NCBI GenBank assembly: GCA_009809945.1
Contig: WTPW01000018.1
Coordinates: 432,924-496,923 of the forward strand
Origin: Gigaspora margarita
Lineage: Eukaryota > Glomeromycota > Glomeromycetes > Diversisporales > Gigasporaceae
DNA length: 64,000 nucleotides
Direction of reading: 5' to 3'
Part shown: in pieces, positions 44,575 through 56,010 of the stretch
Layout: each line of letters opens with the position of its first letter
How positions within the stretch are numbered: the first letter of the stretch is position 1
Made by a program: the position numbers and the translations under genes
The notes under the pieces: model-generated
Seen by the model: the letters and a program-made list of their open reading frames with translations, nothing else
Databases searched by the model: none
Told to the model about the DNA's origin: nothing

Positions 44575-47220
44575 TCATTTTTTTGATATCTCTTTTGTAT
44601 CAATAACCTTACTCGTAAACATATGGCCTGAATGTTTATTAAAAACATTTGGTAATTTTTCAACTATCTTATCAGCAATTAAGAATTGCTTTTCAATTAC
44701 ATCATCGTAAATTACGTCGTCATATTCTACATATAAAAATTCCGAAATTCCCATTATTGCACTCCATTTTTTAAGTTCATACGAAACTTCTTCAATATCT
44801 GGCCGTTTTTCAGGATCAGTATCCATGCTTTGCATCGCCATCTCAACATAACATTCTGGAGTTCCAGGAGCAAATTCAGGCCGCAAACCTTTACAAATTT
44901 TTGTTGCAAGACTAACATCGAATGGTATACCATCAAAAGTTATTTGTCCAGTCGTTATCTCAACCATAATAACACCAAGCGCATAGACATCCGCTTTTTG
45001 TGTAAACCGCGTTTTACCTGATAAAACCTCGGGAGCGATGTAAGTAGGGTTGCTGGTGCAGGATGCTTGGTGCACCAATGGTGCACTAAGTTGGATGGTG
45101 CACCTGGTGCACCAAACACAGGTATGGTGCAGGATGGCGAGCCAATCAGATTTAACTTATTACCATATATGTCCAATGACTGAAAATAAGCTACTTTGCT
45201 TATTTTTTAAAAATTTATAAAAAAATTACCAGCAGTTGCTATATATAAAAGTCTAAATATAATTAAGTAAAGCTTAAAATGTGATTAAGTAAAGTTGTTT
45301 AGGACATCAAAATACACCTATAGCTAAAATTTAGTATCATTTAGACAAATTTATATTAGTACACTTTTCAATTATTTGAAAAATTCAACAATTTAAAATA
45401 AGCTATTTTTAGTTTTTTTTTTTTATATAATTTTTTGTTCAAAAAAAGAAGTTTATTTTCGAACACATAAAGTAAATTTTGTAATCTTAAACATTATTTA
45501 TTATGCAACTGTATATTACTATAAAAGAAACATAATAAAGTTATTAATCTTCCCTTTAGTTCAGGTATATAATTATTTTAAGATATATTTTTAACTTTTA
45601 ATTATTTATATTGATTTAATTGTGAGTTAACAATAATTTATTAGTCAAAATATTAGGGATTTAGAATTAAGGTTCAGATTTCTGATTTTGAATTAAATTA
45701 CTAATATATTTATTTTGAAATCAATAATTTTTAAACTTTATTTATTTTGATTTGTAAGCTCTCCTTACTAAAAATAGAGGCTCTCCAAATACTATATGAT
45801 ATTTTATATATAAATTATTAATAAATAATTAAAAATTGTTAAATATTATTTTAATTATTTAAATTTAATATTATTTATAATAAAAAAATTTAATTTTAAT
45901 AAGATTTTTTAATATGGTGCACCACTAGGTGCACCTATGCACCAAAAAATTTAATGGTGCACCAATGGTGCACCACTGAATTTATATGCGCACCAGCAAC
46001 CCTAGATGTAAGGCATGACACCGTAAATGCTACCTTTTGGATCATTTTCATCTTTATTTTTAGATAATCCAAGATCAGATATGTAAAGTAATTGATGATC
46101 CTCATTTTGGGATAAAATATTACACTGTGAAGATCCGAATGAATGAACCCTACCGAATGTATTGTTTTAGTTTCAACGAAATCGTCGTTACTAATCCAGC
46201 CAGGAAGAATAATAGTTCTGTTTTAAAGCCAAATGAAGACTTCCTCCGTCTGCATATTCAAATACCATAAAATATTCATTTGCCTCTGTTTTTTTTGAGT
46301 TAATCCAAATAAATCAAGTGTAGACATTGTCCATGCACCCAATATTACTTCTAGATAGTTACCCAACTATACTTTTTAGTTACTACTGTATATATTTCTA
46401 AACTGTATAAGAAAATAAGTTTACTTGCCTCTTTGAAACAATCATGATTATCATTAAAACGGGGTAAGGTTTTGAGCGCAACAAAACAACTCCTACGTAC
46501 TCCTCTAATACAATAACCATCATGAATTGGAAGAATTCGCCTCCCATTTATCCATTTCGCATGAAATACTGTACTAAATCCTCCTTCACCGATTTTTGAA
46601 ATATTTTCAAACTGTCCGAAAGGAATCCACTCAATTAAATAAAGGTAACTATCAGTCCTGAGTTGATACTGTTTTACATAGTCATCAATTACTTTATTTT
46701 TGTTTGTCCATCCTTGTATTATCATATCAGGATCACATGTAATACACCATCCACCAGAAGTACAAAAGTTACAACAGTATTCGCATTTGTTTTTACTTCC
46801 CCTATCAACAGAATATTTCCTTATCAACGTATCTTTGTTAGACCATTCTATATATTTATCATTATTTGATTCGACACAATTCCAAATTTATAACAGATGG
46901 AGGTTTTATAAATCCCGTTGCTGTAACCAAATTCTGCTGACCTTAAATAATATTCGAAAGCCTTTCTTTCATTTTTCCGACACCAATTCCCCAGTTGTAC
47001 AGAAACCGGTCCAGAACAAACCTTCGCTGTCTTCAAGATTAGCGGTTTTTTGATAGTATTCGGACGCCTTATACAAGTCCTTTTTAACATCATTGCCATA
47101 CTGATACTGCCATCCTTTATAGCATAAGTTTTTTCTGAAATCCTTTAAAAGTTCGTTATATTCTGGCAACTTCTAGTATTTCGACCCAAGATCATTGGAT
47201 ACTTTTTCAAAAATATTCAT
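44575..47220 (-). pseudogene. Sel1-repeat protein kinase pseudogene split by a hAT element
   Basis: Minus-strand order: MNIFEKVSNDLGSKY then TAG (codon 16, 47175-47173); Sel1 repeats KGWQYQYGNDVKKDLYKASE and NERKAFEYYLRSAEFGYSNG in two frames; KCEYCCNFC and IIQGWTNKNKVIDDY; glycine loop ISKIGEGGFSTVFHAK; VALKTLP (ATP Lys); EYFMVFEYADGGSLHLAL; GFIHSDLHS (catalytic Asp), where one base of the expected Gly codon is missing (about 46125); ISDLGLSKNKD (DFG as DLG); then, after a 960-bp insertion, APEVLSGKTRFTQKADVYAL and DPEKRPDIEEV. The kinase is Ser/Thr-like. A stop, at least two frameshifts and the insertion show it is dead. The exon after FKE ends at AG|GCAAGT, a candidate GC-AG intron donor. 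Confidence 0.85.
45045..46004. mobile_element. 960-bp hAT-type element in the kinase exon, TSD GATGTAAG
   Basis: TAGGGTTGCTGGTGC and its inverse GCACCAGCAACCCTA form the ends. GATGTAAG is exactly duplicated outside (45037-45044 and 46005-46012). Subterminal GGTGCACC words repeat in both orientations (e.g. 45068-45115 and 45915-45975). A similar GGTGCATGGTGCACC occurs at 32231. No coding frame. The insertion separates the DLG loop from the APE motif of the kinase. Confidence 0.93.
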
Positions 47221-47364
47221 GACTATGCAAAGCACTAATTTTACCTAACTAATCGTTTTTATTAGTATTGCTTGCTGCAAATATTAATTGCGACCTTTTT
47301 TTTATTGTGTAAGTAGAGTTGCAACACTTGCGATTTCCGTTGATTCTCACTTTCCCGAACCCAC

Positions 47365-47505
47365 TTTCCCGAAAAACTATTTTCCCGACATCACATAGGG
47401 TTAGGGTTAGCATTTGTTAGTTGTGGATATATATTTTTAGCAAATTGTCACCTGTGTGATGTCGGGTAAATGACATGTCTGGGAAATAGCTTTCGGGAAA
47501 TCGTA
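47365..47505. mobile_element. Small inverted-repeat element with TTTCCCGA ends
   Basis: CTTTCCCGAAAAACTATTTT and CCCGACATCACATAGGG are inverted at 47452-47500 as GTGTGATGTCGGG and AAATAGCTTTCGGGAAA. The centre has AGGGTTAGGGTTAG. Confidence 0.65.
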
Positions 47506-48085
47506 CCGTAACCGCGATTTCTTAAATAAAAATTTGACGATAAGCCGCAAATTATAAAAATGTTATATTACAAAATCGCAATATAATAGAGTAATAATCA
47601 GCAAAGGCCCGTAAGTGCCCTCAAAAAGTTGTACGGTTGGACTAATCAAATTCTTAGGGTACTTATAGGGTTTTGTAGAGTGTCACTCATATAATATTGT
47701 AATGTTGTAATATGTAATATTGCAATCTAATTAATCTAATTTATATGTCTTATACTGTGGTATTATAATATACTATATTTAATAAAATAAACTGAATCTT
47801 AAATTATACGCAATCTATATTACAAATATAGCATTAATTTTGATATTCATTTTTTAATAAAGACAATTACATATACTTTCGATATTGTGATTCTGCGGTA
47901 TTACATCTTTTTGCTGCAAAAAGTGGGTTCCCAAAGGTTGCAACTAATTCTAAAGAGATGCAAAGTTGCGACCGTTCAGTAGACATCCCTATTTTGCATA
48001 TTCAAATTCGGAGTTTTTTACTGCTGTTTATGATTTGGCATCAAAATTTTGGTAATTATTAAGAGTAGTCTCGATATGTTACACA

Positions 48086-48246
48086 CAGTGTTTAAAATTC
48101 AAAAAAAAAATTACATGCACAAATGCAATTTGTGCATCTTTTTTTAAAAAATTTACTTGCACACTTAAGAGATTTTTTAAAAATCTAAAAAAATCCAAAA
48201 AAATTCATGCACATGTGCATCTTGTGCATGCCAATTTTAAACACTG
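48086..48246. mobile_element. 161-bp hAT-type MITE, TSD GTTACACA
   Basis: Ends CAGTGTTTAAAATT and inverse AATTTTAAACACTG; GTTACACA duplicated exactly at 48078-48085 and 48247-48254. Internal TTTGTGCATC/GATGCACA words are also inverted. Confidence 0.92.
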
Positions 48247-50096
48247 GTTACACACATAATGTATTAATGCAGATCCTTTGTGGCTAAATTTTCAAACAAT
48301 ATATGTTTCTTAGAAAAAATTTTCAGTCTTATTTGTCATAACGCGAACATACTTTTAAAGGTATTTTTTTCATGTTAGGTATTTTACATATGAAGTTGTA
48401 TATATGCTAAGCTTAGTGAACAAGTTGCCCATTGGGCATGTCTTTTGTCCATTATTGTTGTTTGTTCAATACTGAGACCAACTTGCTTTAAAATTGTATT
48501 GTGGACGATTAGGTGCTCTGTCAATAATTAATAGAATGTTGTTGGGAAATTTTGGATTGTGAATTGCCTGGGGGTTTGGATCATAGACAGACATTCATAT
48601 GATTGGCTGACATAAATCAATTGAGAGTAACTTATTTATACAATAATGTTTTACTAACAAAAAACATTAAAAAGTCATTTATAGCTTTGAAAGAACATCT
48701 ATATTTACTGTGCAAAAATAACCATCAGAAACTTTACTTAGAAACGAATATTTTTACTATTTATTGCCAGTATTAGTTATATTAACCATATATAAGTTCT
48801 AAATGTTGGAAATTGTCAACAAAAAAAAAGAATATTGAGATGTTAAGTGTAAAATTTGAACTTAAAAACTTTGTATTTCCATTTGGCATGCTATTATAAT
48901 AACAATATACTTATATTAATACTCATATTTTGCATTCTGAATATTATAGATACATGTAAAACATTAGCAATTGTAACTTGAATTTAAGTAATAGATAAAT
49001 GATATGTATATGAGCATTATTGTTTCATTAATTTTATGAGCTAAAGGTCATGTAGGATCTCCAATAAAGGTCAAAAGGTTAAAAATAAGATTAAATTACT
49101 TTAATTTTTTTCAAAATATAAAAAAGAATAAAGATAGCTTTACTAATTATTTATTCATATATTGAGTTTTTTATTTGAGATCTTGTAAAGTTTTCAATAG
49201 GTTTGGCTTTACATGTAGTTTTTTATTCTTTCAAATATATATGATAAATTCTTGTATTATTTATTAATTTATAGGTTTCTTTATGCAAATATTTTCTTCA
49301 TTTTCTAATGCTAATAAAATAATAAAAATTATGTAATTTGATTGGTTAATTATCATGGGTAATCATAAGTATAGATGTGATTATGCACATGAAAATATTT
49401 TAGAATGTTCAGAATATTTTAGAATTTTAATGCAGGTCCACTTTACAGTTAATGTGGCCAGAATTCCATGTGCATCATGTGCATTATGTTTATATCATAT
49501 GCATTATGTGCATGAAATTTGAAAAAATAGTAATTTTCATATTACTAATCATGAGTAGATCTACAAAAATTTTATTATATAAATATCTTCCTATAAGATT
49601 AGATTGGTAATATGATATTGTACTTTTGGCATACCAAGGTGGCATCCTGGCATGAACTTTGCCAGGTGACAGTCCTATAATATGCCTAATTTTTTGTTAT
49701 TCTACACATTCTAATAGAAGAACACTGTATTACTAGTAGCACATTGTACTATTTTTTGACAGTTTTTAAAAACATAATTTACTAATTTAAAAAATTAAAT
49801 ATCTTTTTAGGGTGAATCTATTTGTCGCCAGCAGTAACAGTCACCAGATTGTGATTGACCAATTAGATCAAAGGATCATATGTAATGTGAAAAATGCAAA
49901 AACTTGATTTTTTAAAAAAATCACTTCTAAGGCCATGCAAATAAAATTAATTGTTTTTTGACCCGGGACCTGGTTGTTATTGTATAAGTATAAAAAAATG
50001 TTATATAAAATTTTTTATAGACATTCAACACTACAACGATCTACAATGATCTACCAATCAAATTGTCAGGATGTAAAAAGTCCAGTTGGGTCTTAT

Positions 50097-50825
50097 TAGG
50101 GTGTTCAGGATTATGCAAAAGCATAATATGTGCATAACTTACCAAATTTTCACATCACGGATGCTTCGCATAATCAGGTAAAAAAAAGCATCCTTGTTAT
50201 GTGATTGGTGGATCAGTATTATAAATAGTAGCTTTATTCAGCAGTACATTATTTACATTGTAACCAAAATAAGAAAAAATTAGCGATACTTGGATATCCA
50301 AGACATTATTAAAAAATTTTTTGTGGTTCAGGCTTGTCAGTAAAAAGTTGCAAATTTAATTAAAAAAACAATATGGTTATGGCCACACAATGGTTTTATA
50401 AAATCATACAAATAAAGATCACTTTTATGCAGATGGAGAAAAACTTTTTTGTCAGTTTTTGTCAAGCCACTATTGATTATGAAAAAATTTGTAATCAATA
50501 AACACTTGGAATCTTCTAATCATAAAAAAACTCTGTACCAAATATTAGCAAAGTCACATTAGTTTATATTCAGTTGCTGGTTTCAGGAGTGAATATTGAA
50601 TGTAGTTTTTTAGTGTATAAGCGAATTTTGGCAGAAAATAGACATGCTTTATCAGAAAATTCAATTGGAATTTTGAGTTTTTTAAATTTTAATAAATAAA
50701 TAATCATATTAGCATCCTATTTAATTATTTCACATAATTTTAAAATCATTTTGCACCTATCGCATAATTGACCTGATTGCATCACATAATTCACCTTATC
50801 ACATTGCATAATTCTGGACACCCTA
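50097..50825. mobile_element. 729-bp hAT-type element, TSD GGTCTTAT/GGTCCTAT
   Basis: TAGGGTGTTCAGGATTATGC is inverted at the right as GCATAATTCTGGACACCCTA. The flanking octamers at 50089-50096 and 50826-50833 match at 7 of 8 bases. Interior non-coding. Confidence 0.88.
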
Positions 50826-50888
50826 GGTCCTATCTATAGATTATTATTAATGCCAGCACAAATTTTAGGATTCTAGATAATTATAATA

Positions 50889-51103
50889 CTGTATCCTTTT
50901 ATGAATAAGTACCCCCTTTTTTGAAATTTCAAACTCAACGTTCTTGATAACTATCTTGTCAAACTTAATAAAATTTTTTTATTTTAAATTTTACAGATCT
51001 ATAAAATTTAAATAAAAAAATTTTTATTAAGTTGATTAGATAGTTATCCAGAATATTGAGTTTGAAATTTCAAAAAAGGGGGTGCTTATTCATGATAGGA
51101 TAT
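50889..51103. mobile_element. Foldback MITE with GAATAAGTACCCCCTTTTTT ends
   Basis: TGAATAAGTACCCCCTTTTT plus TGAAATTTCAAACTCAA is inverted at 51050-51092. The A/T-rich self-complementary centre resembles that of the 40263 and 54714 foldbacks. Confidence 0.85.
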
Positions 51104-51174
51104 GGTATTATTAAACCAGACATTTTTTTGGACCACATGATATGTGGTCCAAAAAAATGTCCAGTTTAATAATA
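51104..51174. repeat. 71-bp near-perfect palindrome
   Basis: The arms TATTATTAAACC-GACATTTT and TTTGGACCACAT pair with ATGTGGTCCAAA and AAATGTC-GGTTTAATAATA (as complement) around GAT, with about two mismatches. It abuts the preceding MITE. Confidence 0.85.
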
Positions 51175-51684
51175 CTGCCATTTTTATAATTATCCAGGTT
51201 CTATTACTAAAGTAAAGAAGTTTTTTATTACATTTATATAAAAATGCTTAAACCCTAACTTATAAAAGATATGCATTTTTCAAACTAATAAGCTTTTTAA
51301 ATTTTCAATTATTTGCCAGTATTATCTTTATTTTTAAAAAAAGTACTGTACATATACACGTTTATCCAGTGTTGTACATTTTGACTGTTTATAGCCTTTT
51401 TTGACTTGTTCACATCCAAAATTGTCCAAACATACAGAATTGTCCAAAGCTTGCCCAGGCTTTAATAATTAATAAATCAATCTAAAAAATATATAATTAT
51501 ATATTTTTTTAGGTGCTAAACACATTCTAGTTAAAATTAAAATAGGTTATTATAATAAAATTTTAAGTAATTTTACTTTATTTAATTGTCTAAAATTGTT
51601 CAAAATTGTTCAAATCATTGTCCAAAGCTGTTCTATGACAACATTGCATTTACTTGCTAATTAACCCTAACCCTAATTATACTC

Positions 51685-51836
51685 TAAGGGTAGAGACATT
51701 TATCAGGTGATTTTTACTTCTTAAGACCCTTACCCTTCCTACCTGACAAATATTAACCAATGAAAATTTAATTTCTAATAGCACCTGATTTTCTTCATCC
51801 CCCCCAGAAAATTACCTGATAAATGTCTCTACCCTA
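51685..51836. mobile_element. 150-bp MITE with AGGGTAGAGACATTTATCAG ends
   Basis: The 20-base end AGGGTAGAGACATTTATCAG is exactly inverted at 51816-51835; pairing continues inward through GTGATTTT. Confidence 0.85.
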
Positions 51837-52397
51837 ATTATAAACTAACCTAATTCTAACCACTAACACTAATCCTAACCTTAACTGCTAACTACTAACA
51901 AAGTTAACTAACTATCTAATACTAAATAACCCAATTCTAACTGCTAACTAACACTAACCCTAACTGCTAACTAATACTAAATGCTATATCAATGATCAAA
52001 AGCAACAAACTATACCAATAATAATAGTAAAAACTCTAACAGTAGTGAAATCAATGAAGATCTAACACTAATGCCAAACAACGATAATGCCATATACGAT
52101 AACTTTAGTGATAATACTATAGTAAAAATAATGATACTGAAATAGTAAAATTACCAAGAAACTTATATACTAAAATCACACTAATACTGAAGCCATATAA
52201 TGACTCCAGTAATGACTTTATTAATTAATATAAGAATAAAAATAGATCAGTTGTTACATAAAAGCACTAACAATAGCAACAATAAAGCAACAAAATTAAC
52301 AAAGACTTAAAAAGATCCTACTAGTACTAGCGATGACTCTGGCAATGAATTTAATGATGACTTGACTCCTCTAATGACGGCTCAATATTTGATAACT
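51837..52397. other. Low-complexity CTAAC-rich and AATGA-rich sequence
   Basis: From 51840 to 52000 words such as CTAACACTAACCCTAACTGC repeat irregularly, resembling degenerate telomere-like sequence. From 52000 to 52380 AATGAT/AATACT-like words dominate. No gene. Confidence 0.55.
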
Positions 52398-52742
52398 AAA
52401 AAATTTAATTATAAAAAAAAATACTGATAATCAAATAATAATTATTGTTTATCTTGTGATTTATATATTTGTTATTTATATATATTAATATAAAATAACA
52501 TTTTAATTTTTTCAAAAAAGGAACTGGGCGGGTTATAAGAAACAATTATATTTGTTTGCATGGCCTAACTAAAAAATTTAATTATAAAAAAAAAAACACT
52601 GATCATCAAATGATAATTATTGTTTATCTTGTGATTTATATATTTGTTATTTATATATATTAATATAAAATAACATTTTAATTTTTTCTAAAGGCACCTG
52701 GTCGGGTTATGAGTAACAATTATATTTGTTTGCATGGCCTAA
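52398..52742. repeat. Two tandem units of about 170 bp
   Basis: Both units start AACTAAAAAATTTAATTATA and end TGTTTGCATGGCCT. They differ mainly at GAACTGGGCGGG versus CACCTGGTCGGG. The right end is related to the AAGGCCAT MITE family. Confidence 0.85.
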
Positions 52743-53848
52743 CTTAAAATTTTGTTAATGAATCTACTTTTTTTTATGCAAAAAAAAAAATTCCTTGCAA
52801 AATTTTACTATATACAACACTCTACTTGAACCTTAACTATGGTTCTAACTTTGACTCTAATGATAGTAAGTTTGGTGCTTTGTTTTTGTTTTGATCATAA
52901 TATTATATAATCTAATTGGTCGATCACAATCTAGTGACTGTTACTGCTGGCAACAAATACATTTTTTCATCTTTTAAATATATTTAATTGTATTTATTAT
53001 ATTGTAATATTTTTAGGCCACTGATCAAAATCAAAAAATATTATCCAAATATTATTAAATAATTACCTATAGCAATAGTAGGTCAATAGACTATTACAGT
53101 TAAACCCCTCCAAACTAGTATGCGTAGTGAACAGGTTTTGTATTAGTATTAAATAGTTATTGAATTTGAAAACATTACATACTATTAGATTAATATGGAC
53201 ATTGTTGATTTATTTTTATCAGATTTGCCAGGTTATCAGATTTGACACAACTGGTTTGAAAGGATCAACTATACTAGAGTTCTGCAATTTGAGTTGCTTT
53301 TTAAATATTTGAATAATCAAATATTTGATTAAATTCAAATTCAAATTTGACTATATTTGATTTGATCAAATTCAAATCTGATCAAATTTGATTTGATTTG
53401 ACAAACATTTGATACTATTAAAAATTCAAATTCAAATTAGAATCAATTTGATTTGATCAAATTCAATTTAATCTAATATTTAATTTGTAGGCTCCATAGT
53501 TTGATCTGGGTTTGATTTGAGTTTGATCAAACCCCAAATCAAACCAAACTCAAACTATAAATTTTATAAAGTTTGAAATCAAACCAAACTCAAATAAAAA
53601 AATAATCAAATTCAAACCAAATCCAAATTTTATATGAAGTTTGATTTGAGTTTGATTTAAAGTATGCAAACTAGTTTGAGTTTGAATAATATAAATATAT
53701 TTTTAAATTTTAAACAAGTTTCTTAATTATAACTTTGTTTTAAGTAAACTTTTTTAAAATATTAAAATATACCATATGTTTCCAAAAATAAGTTACTTTT
53801 TTTGGATGATTTTGGACACAAAAAATCTGGCAGCTTATTTTCAAATAT

Positions 53849-54640
53849 AATTGATTTTTGGCCAGTTGCCAATAGTTGTTACATAGTAATGTCTAAATTT
53901 TAAAAGTAAATTGATGATTAGTGCTTAAGTAGACTTGTTTGGGAGAATAAACTACATATATGCTGAACGTTTCATCAAAATAGGAGTACTTTTTATTATT
54001 TACTTTTAATTTTAACATTTATCAAATATATTTTGTTAATAAAATTTTAATATCTTTGTTGAATATAAAAATTAAAAACCAATTAATAAAAAATTCTCAA
54101 ATTTTGTTATAAATTTCAAAAAATGTGTATTTTTGATCTCTTAAATAAGTTTACTTAAGCAACTTTAATCAATTTGCTTAGTAAAGTTTGGACTTTACTA
54201 TATAGCAACTTTCATCAATTTTGGGTAGCTTATTTTAAGATCTAAAATTGATTTTTGGTCAATTACCAATAGTAGTTACATAGTAAAGTCTAAATTCTAC
54301 TATATAAATCTATTATTGGCACTTAAGTAAAACTTATTTGGGAGACTAAACTATATCTATTCTGGAGTTTTGTCAAAATACGGGTACTTTTTATTATTTG
54401 ACTTTTAATTTTTACATTCAATAAATATATTTTGTTAATAAAAAGTTTAATCTCTTCATTGAACATAAATATTAAATTCCAATTAATAAAAAGTTCTTCA
54501 ATTTCGTTGTAAATTTCAAGATATACGTATTTTAATCTTCTAAATAAGTTTACTTAAGCGACTTTAATCAATTTGCTTAGTAAAATTTGGACTTTACTAT
54601 GTAGCAACTTTTATCAATTAAGGTTAACTTATTTTTGGGT
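53849..54640. repeat. Two tandem foldback units of about 400 bp
   Basis: Units start GATTTTTGGCCAGTTGCCAA (53849) and GATTTTTGGTCAATTACCAA (54250). Each is itself palindromic: AGTTGTTACATAGTAA at the left and TTACTATATAGCAACTTTCA at the right. Related foldbacks sit at 61140-61495 and 63345-63660. Confidence 0.75.
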
Positions 54641-54713
54641 CAAAGATGTTTTTGCATTTCTTGACCAAAAGAGAAGGGGTAGTTTATTTTCAGAGATAGC
54701 TTATTTTTGGCAA

Positions 54714-54968
54714 TATATGGGGGTGAGTCAATAGAAATCAAGCAAATTTTTTTAGCACCTTTTTTTAAAAGTTTAAATCAAGATAATTTAACAAAAACTT
54801 GATCAAATTTGATAAAATTTTTTTTAAATTAATTTTATAGGTTTGTAAAATTAATTTAAAAAAATTTTTATCAAATTTGATTAAATATTTGTTAAGTTAT
54901 TTCTGTTCAAAGGTTCAAAAAATTTTATTATAAAAAATTTGCTTGATTTCTATTGACTCACCCCTATA
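54714..54968. mobile_element. Foldback MITE, GTCAATAGAAATCAAGC family
   Basis: Ends GGGTGAGTCAATAGAAATCA and inverse TGATTTCTATTGACTCACCC. Centre ATTTTATAGGTTTGTAAAAT is self-complementary. Relative of 40263-40510. Confidence 0.85.
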
Positions 54969-55189
54969 TAGTATTCAAACTCAAACTAGTTTGCAAGCTA
55001 CAAACTTAAACCAAACCAAACTCAAATTTAACTAAAAAGTTTGTTTCAAATCAAACTCAAAATATTTTTTTTAAATTTTGAGATTGGATTTAATTTGAAA
55101 TCAAATCAAACTCAAATCTGGCCTAAAGTTTGATTTGATCTGGGTTTGTAAAAACCCTATAATTTGATTTGAATTTGAGGAACTCTAAC

Positions 55190-56010
55190 TATTACTATAG
55201 ATAATTATTTGGAAAATATTTTTAATTTTGACTAGTGGATTTTATTATTTTATTTTTTTTTGATTTAAATTTTAAATTTTATATAATACATATCACTCTA
55301 GTTATACTATATCTGAATATAACAACATTATAGTTAAAGCTTTCTATACTAACATTTTTTCAAAAATTTAATATAAAATAATAGTATAACTCATTGTGTC
55401 AACATTTTAAATTTTTACTAATGACTCAAAAATGTTGAGTAATACATATTAGACTATTGAATTATAATTACAAATCAGAATCAAAAATATTTTTCTGATA
55501 TTTTCAAATAATTAGCCTGCTATCTAGACCAATTATTTAAAGAAATTAAATAAATTTTTTGGAATTTAATTAGTGAATATAAACAGATATATTATTAATG
55601 ATTATATTAATTATTATTAGTTAAAAATATTTGTTTAATATCTTTAAATAAACAGCCTAGATAATAGCAGGCCAATAAGTTGTTGGTTATGAACAAATTT
55701 TAATTTATTTATAACCAATAGTCTATTGGCCTGTTATTATTAGGCTGATTATTTAAAGATATTAGAAAAATATTTTTGATTTCAAATAGTAAAGATAGAA
55801 CAGATATTTTAATAATTATATTAATTATTACTAATCAAATTAAAAATATTTTTCTAATATCTTAAATAATTAGTTTAAATAATAACCTATCAGCCTTCTA
55901 ATATCTAGACCAATTATTTAAAGCTATTAAAAAATATTTTTGATTTGATTAGTATATTAGCTTATAATATAAAGCAAATATTTTAATATTATATTAACTA
56001 TTAATTAATC
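55190..56010. repeat. AT-rich inverted and direct repeats with GGCCAATAG words
   Basis: AGCAGGCCAATAAGTTGTTG (55662) and ACCAATAGTCTATTGGCCTG (55722) face each other. AATATTTTTGATTTGATTAG-like strings recur at 55470, 55780, 55840 and 55925. A relative lies at 62760-62920. No coding sense. Confidence 0.55.

Larger units (their letters stand above)
47221..49800. other. AT-rich spacer with MITEs
   Basis: No protein-coding relic is recognised. The region includes an inverted-repeat element near 47365-47505 and a 161-bp hAT-type MITE at 48086-48246. GTGCATCATGTGCATTATG words repeat near 49469-49515. Confidence 0.5.
49811..52966. mobile_element. 3.15-kb TIR element hosting several nested elements
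   Basis: TTTGTCGCCAGCAGTAACAG and TCACCAGATTGTGATTGACC at the left are inverted at 52905-52960 (CTGTTACTGCTGGCAACAAA). A solo copy of the end lies at 63258-63292. No transposase is recognised. Inside are the hAT element at 50097, foldbacks at 50889 and 51104, a MITE at 51685 and the tandem pair at 52398. Confidence 0.75.
53275..55187. mobile_element. 1.9-kb composite element rich in TTTGATTTGA
   Basis: TAGAGTTCTGCAATTTGAG and its imperfect inverse CAAATTTGAGGAACTCTA-like sequence mark the ends. The outside reads AACTATAC (left) and AACTATTAC (right), a decayed 8-bp duplication at best. TTTGATTTGA/TCAAATCAAA words fill both arms; two foldback units and the 54714 MITE lie inside. Confidence 0.6.
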
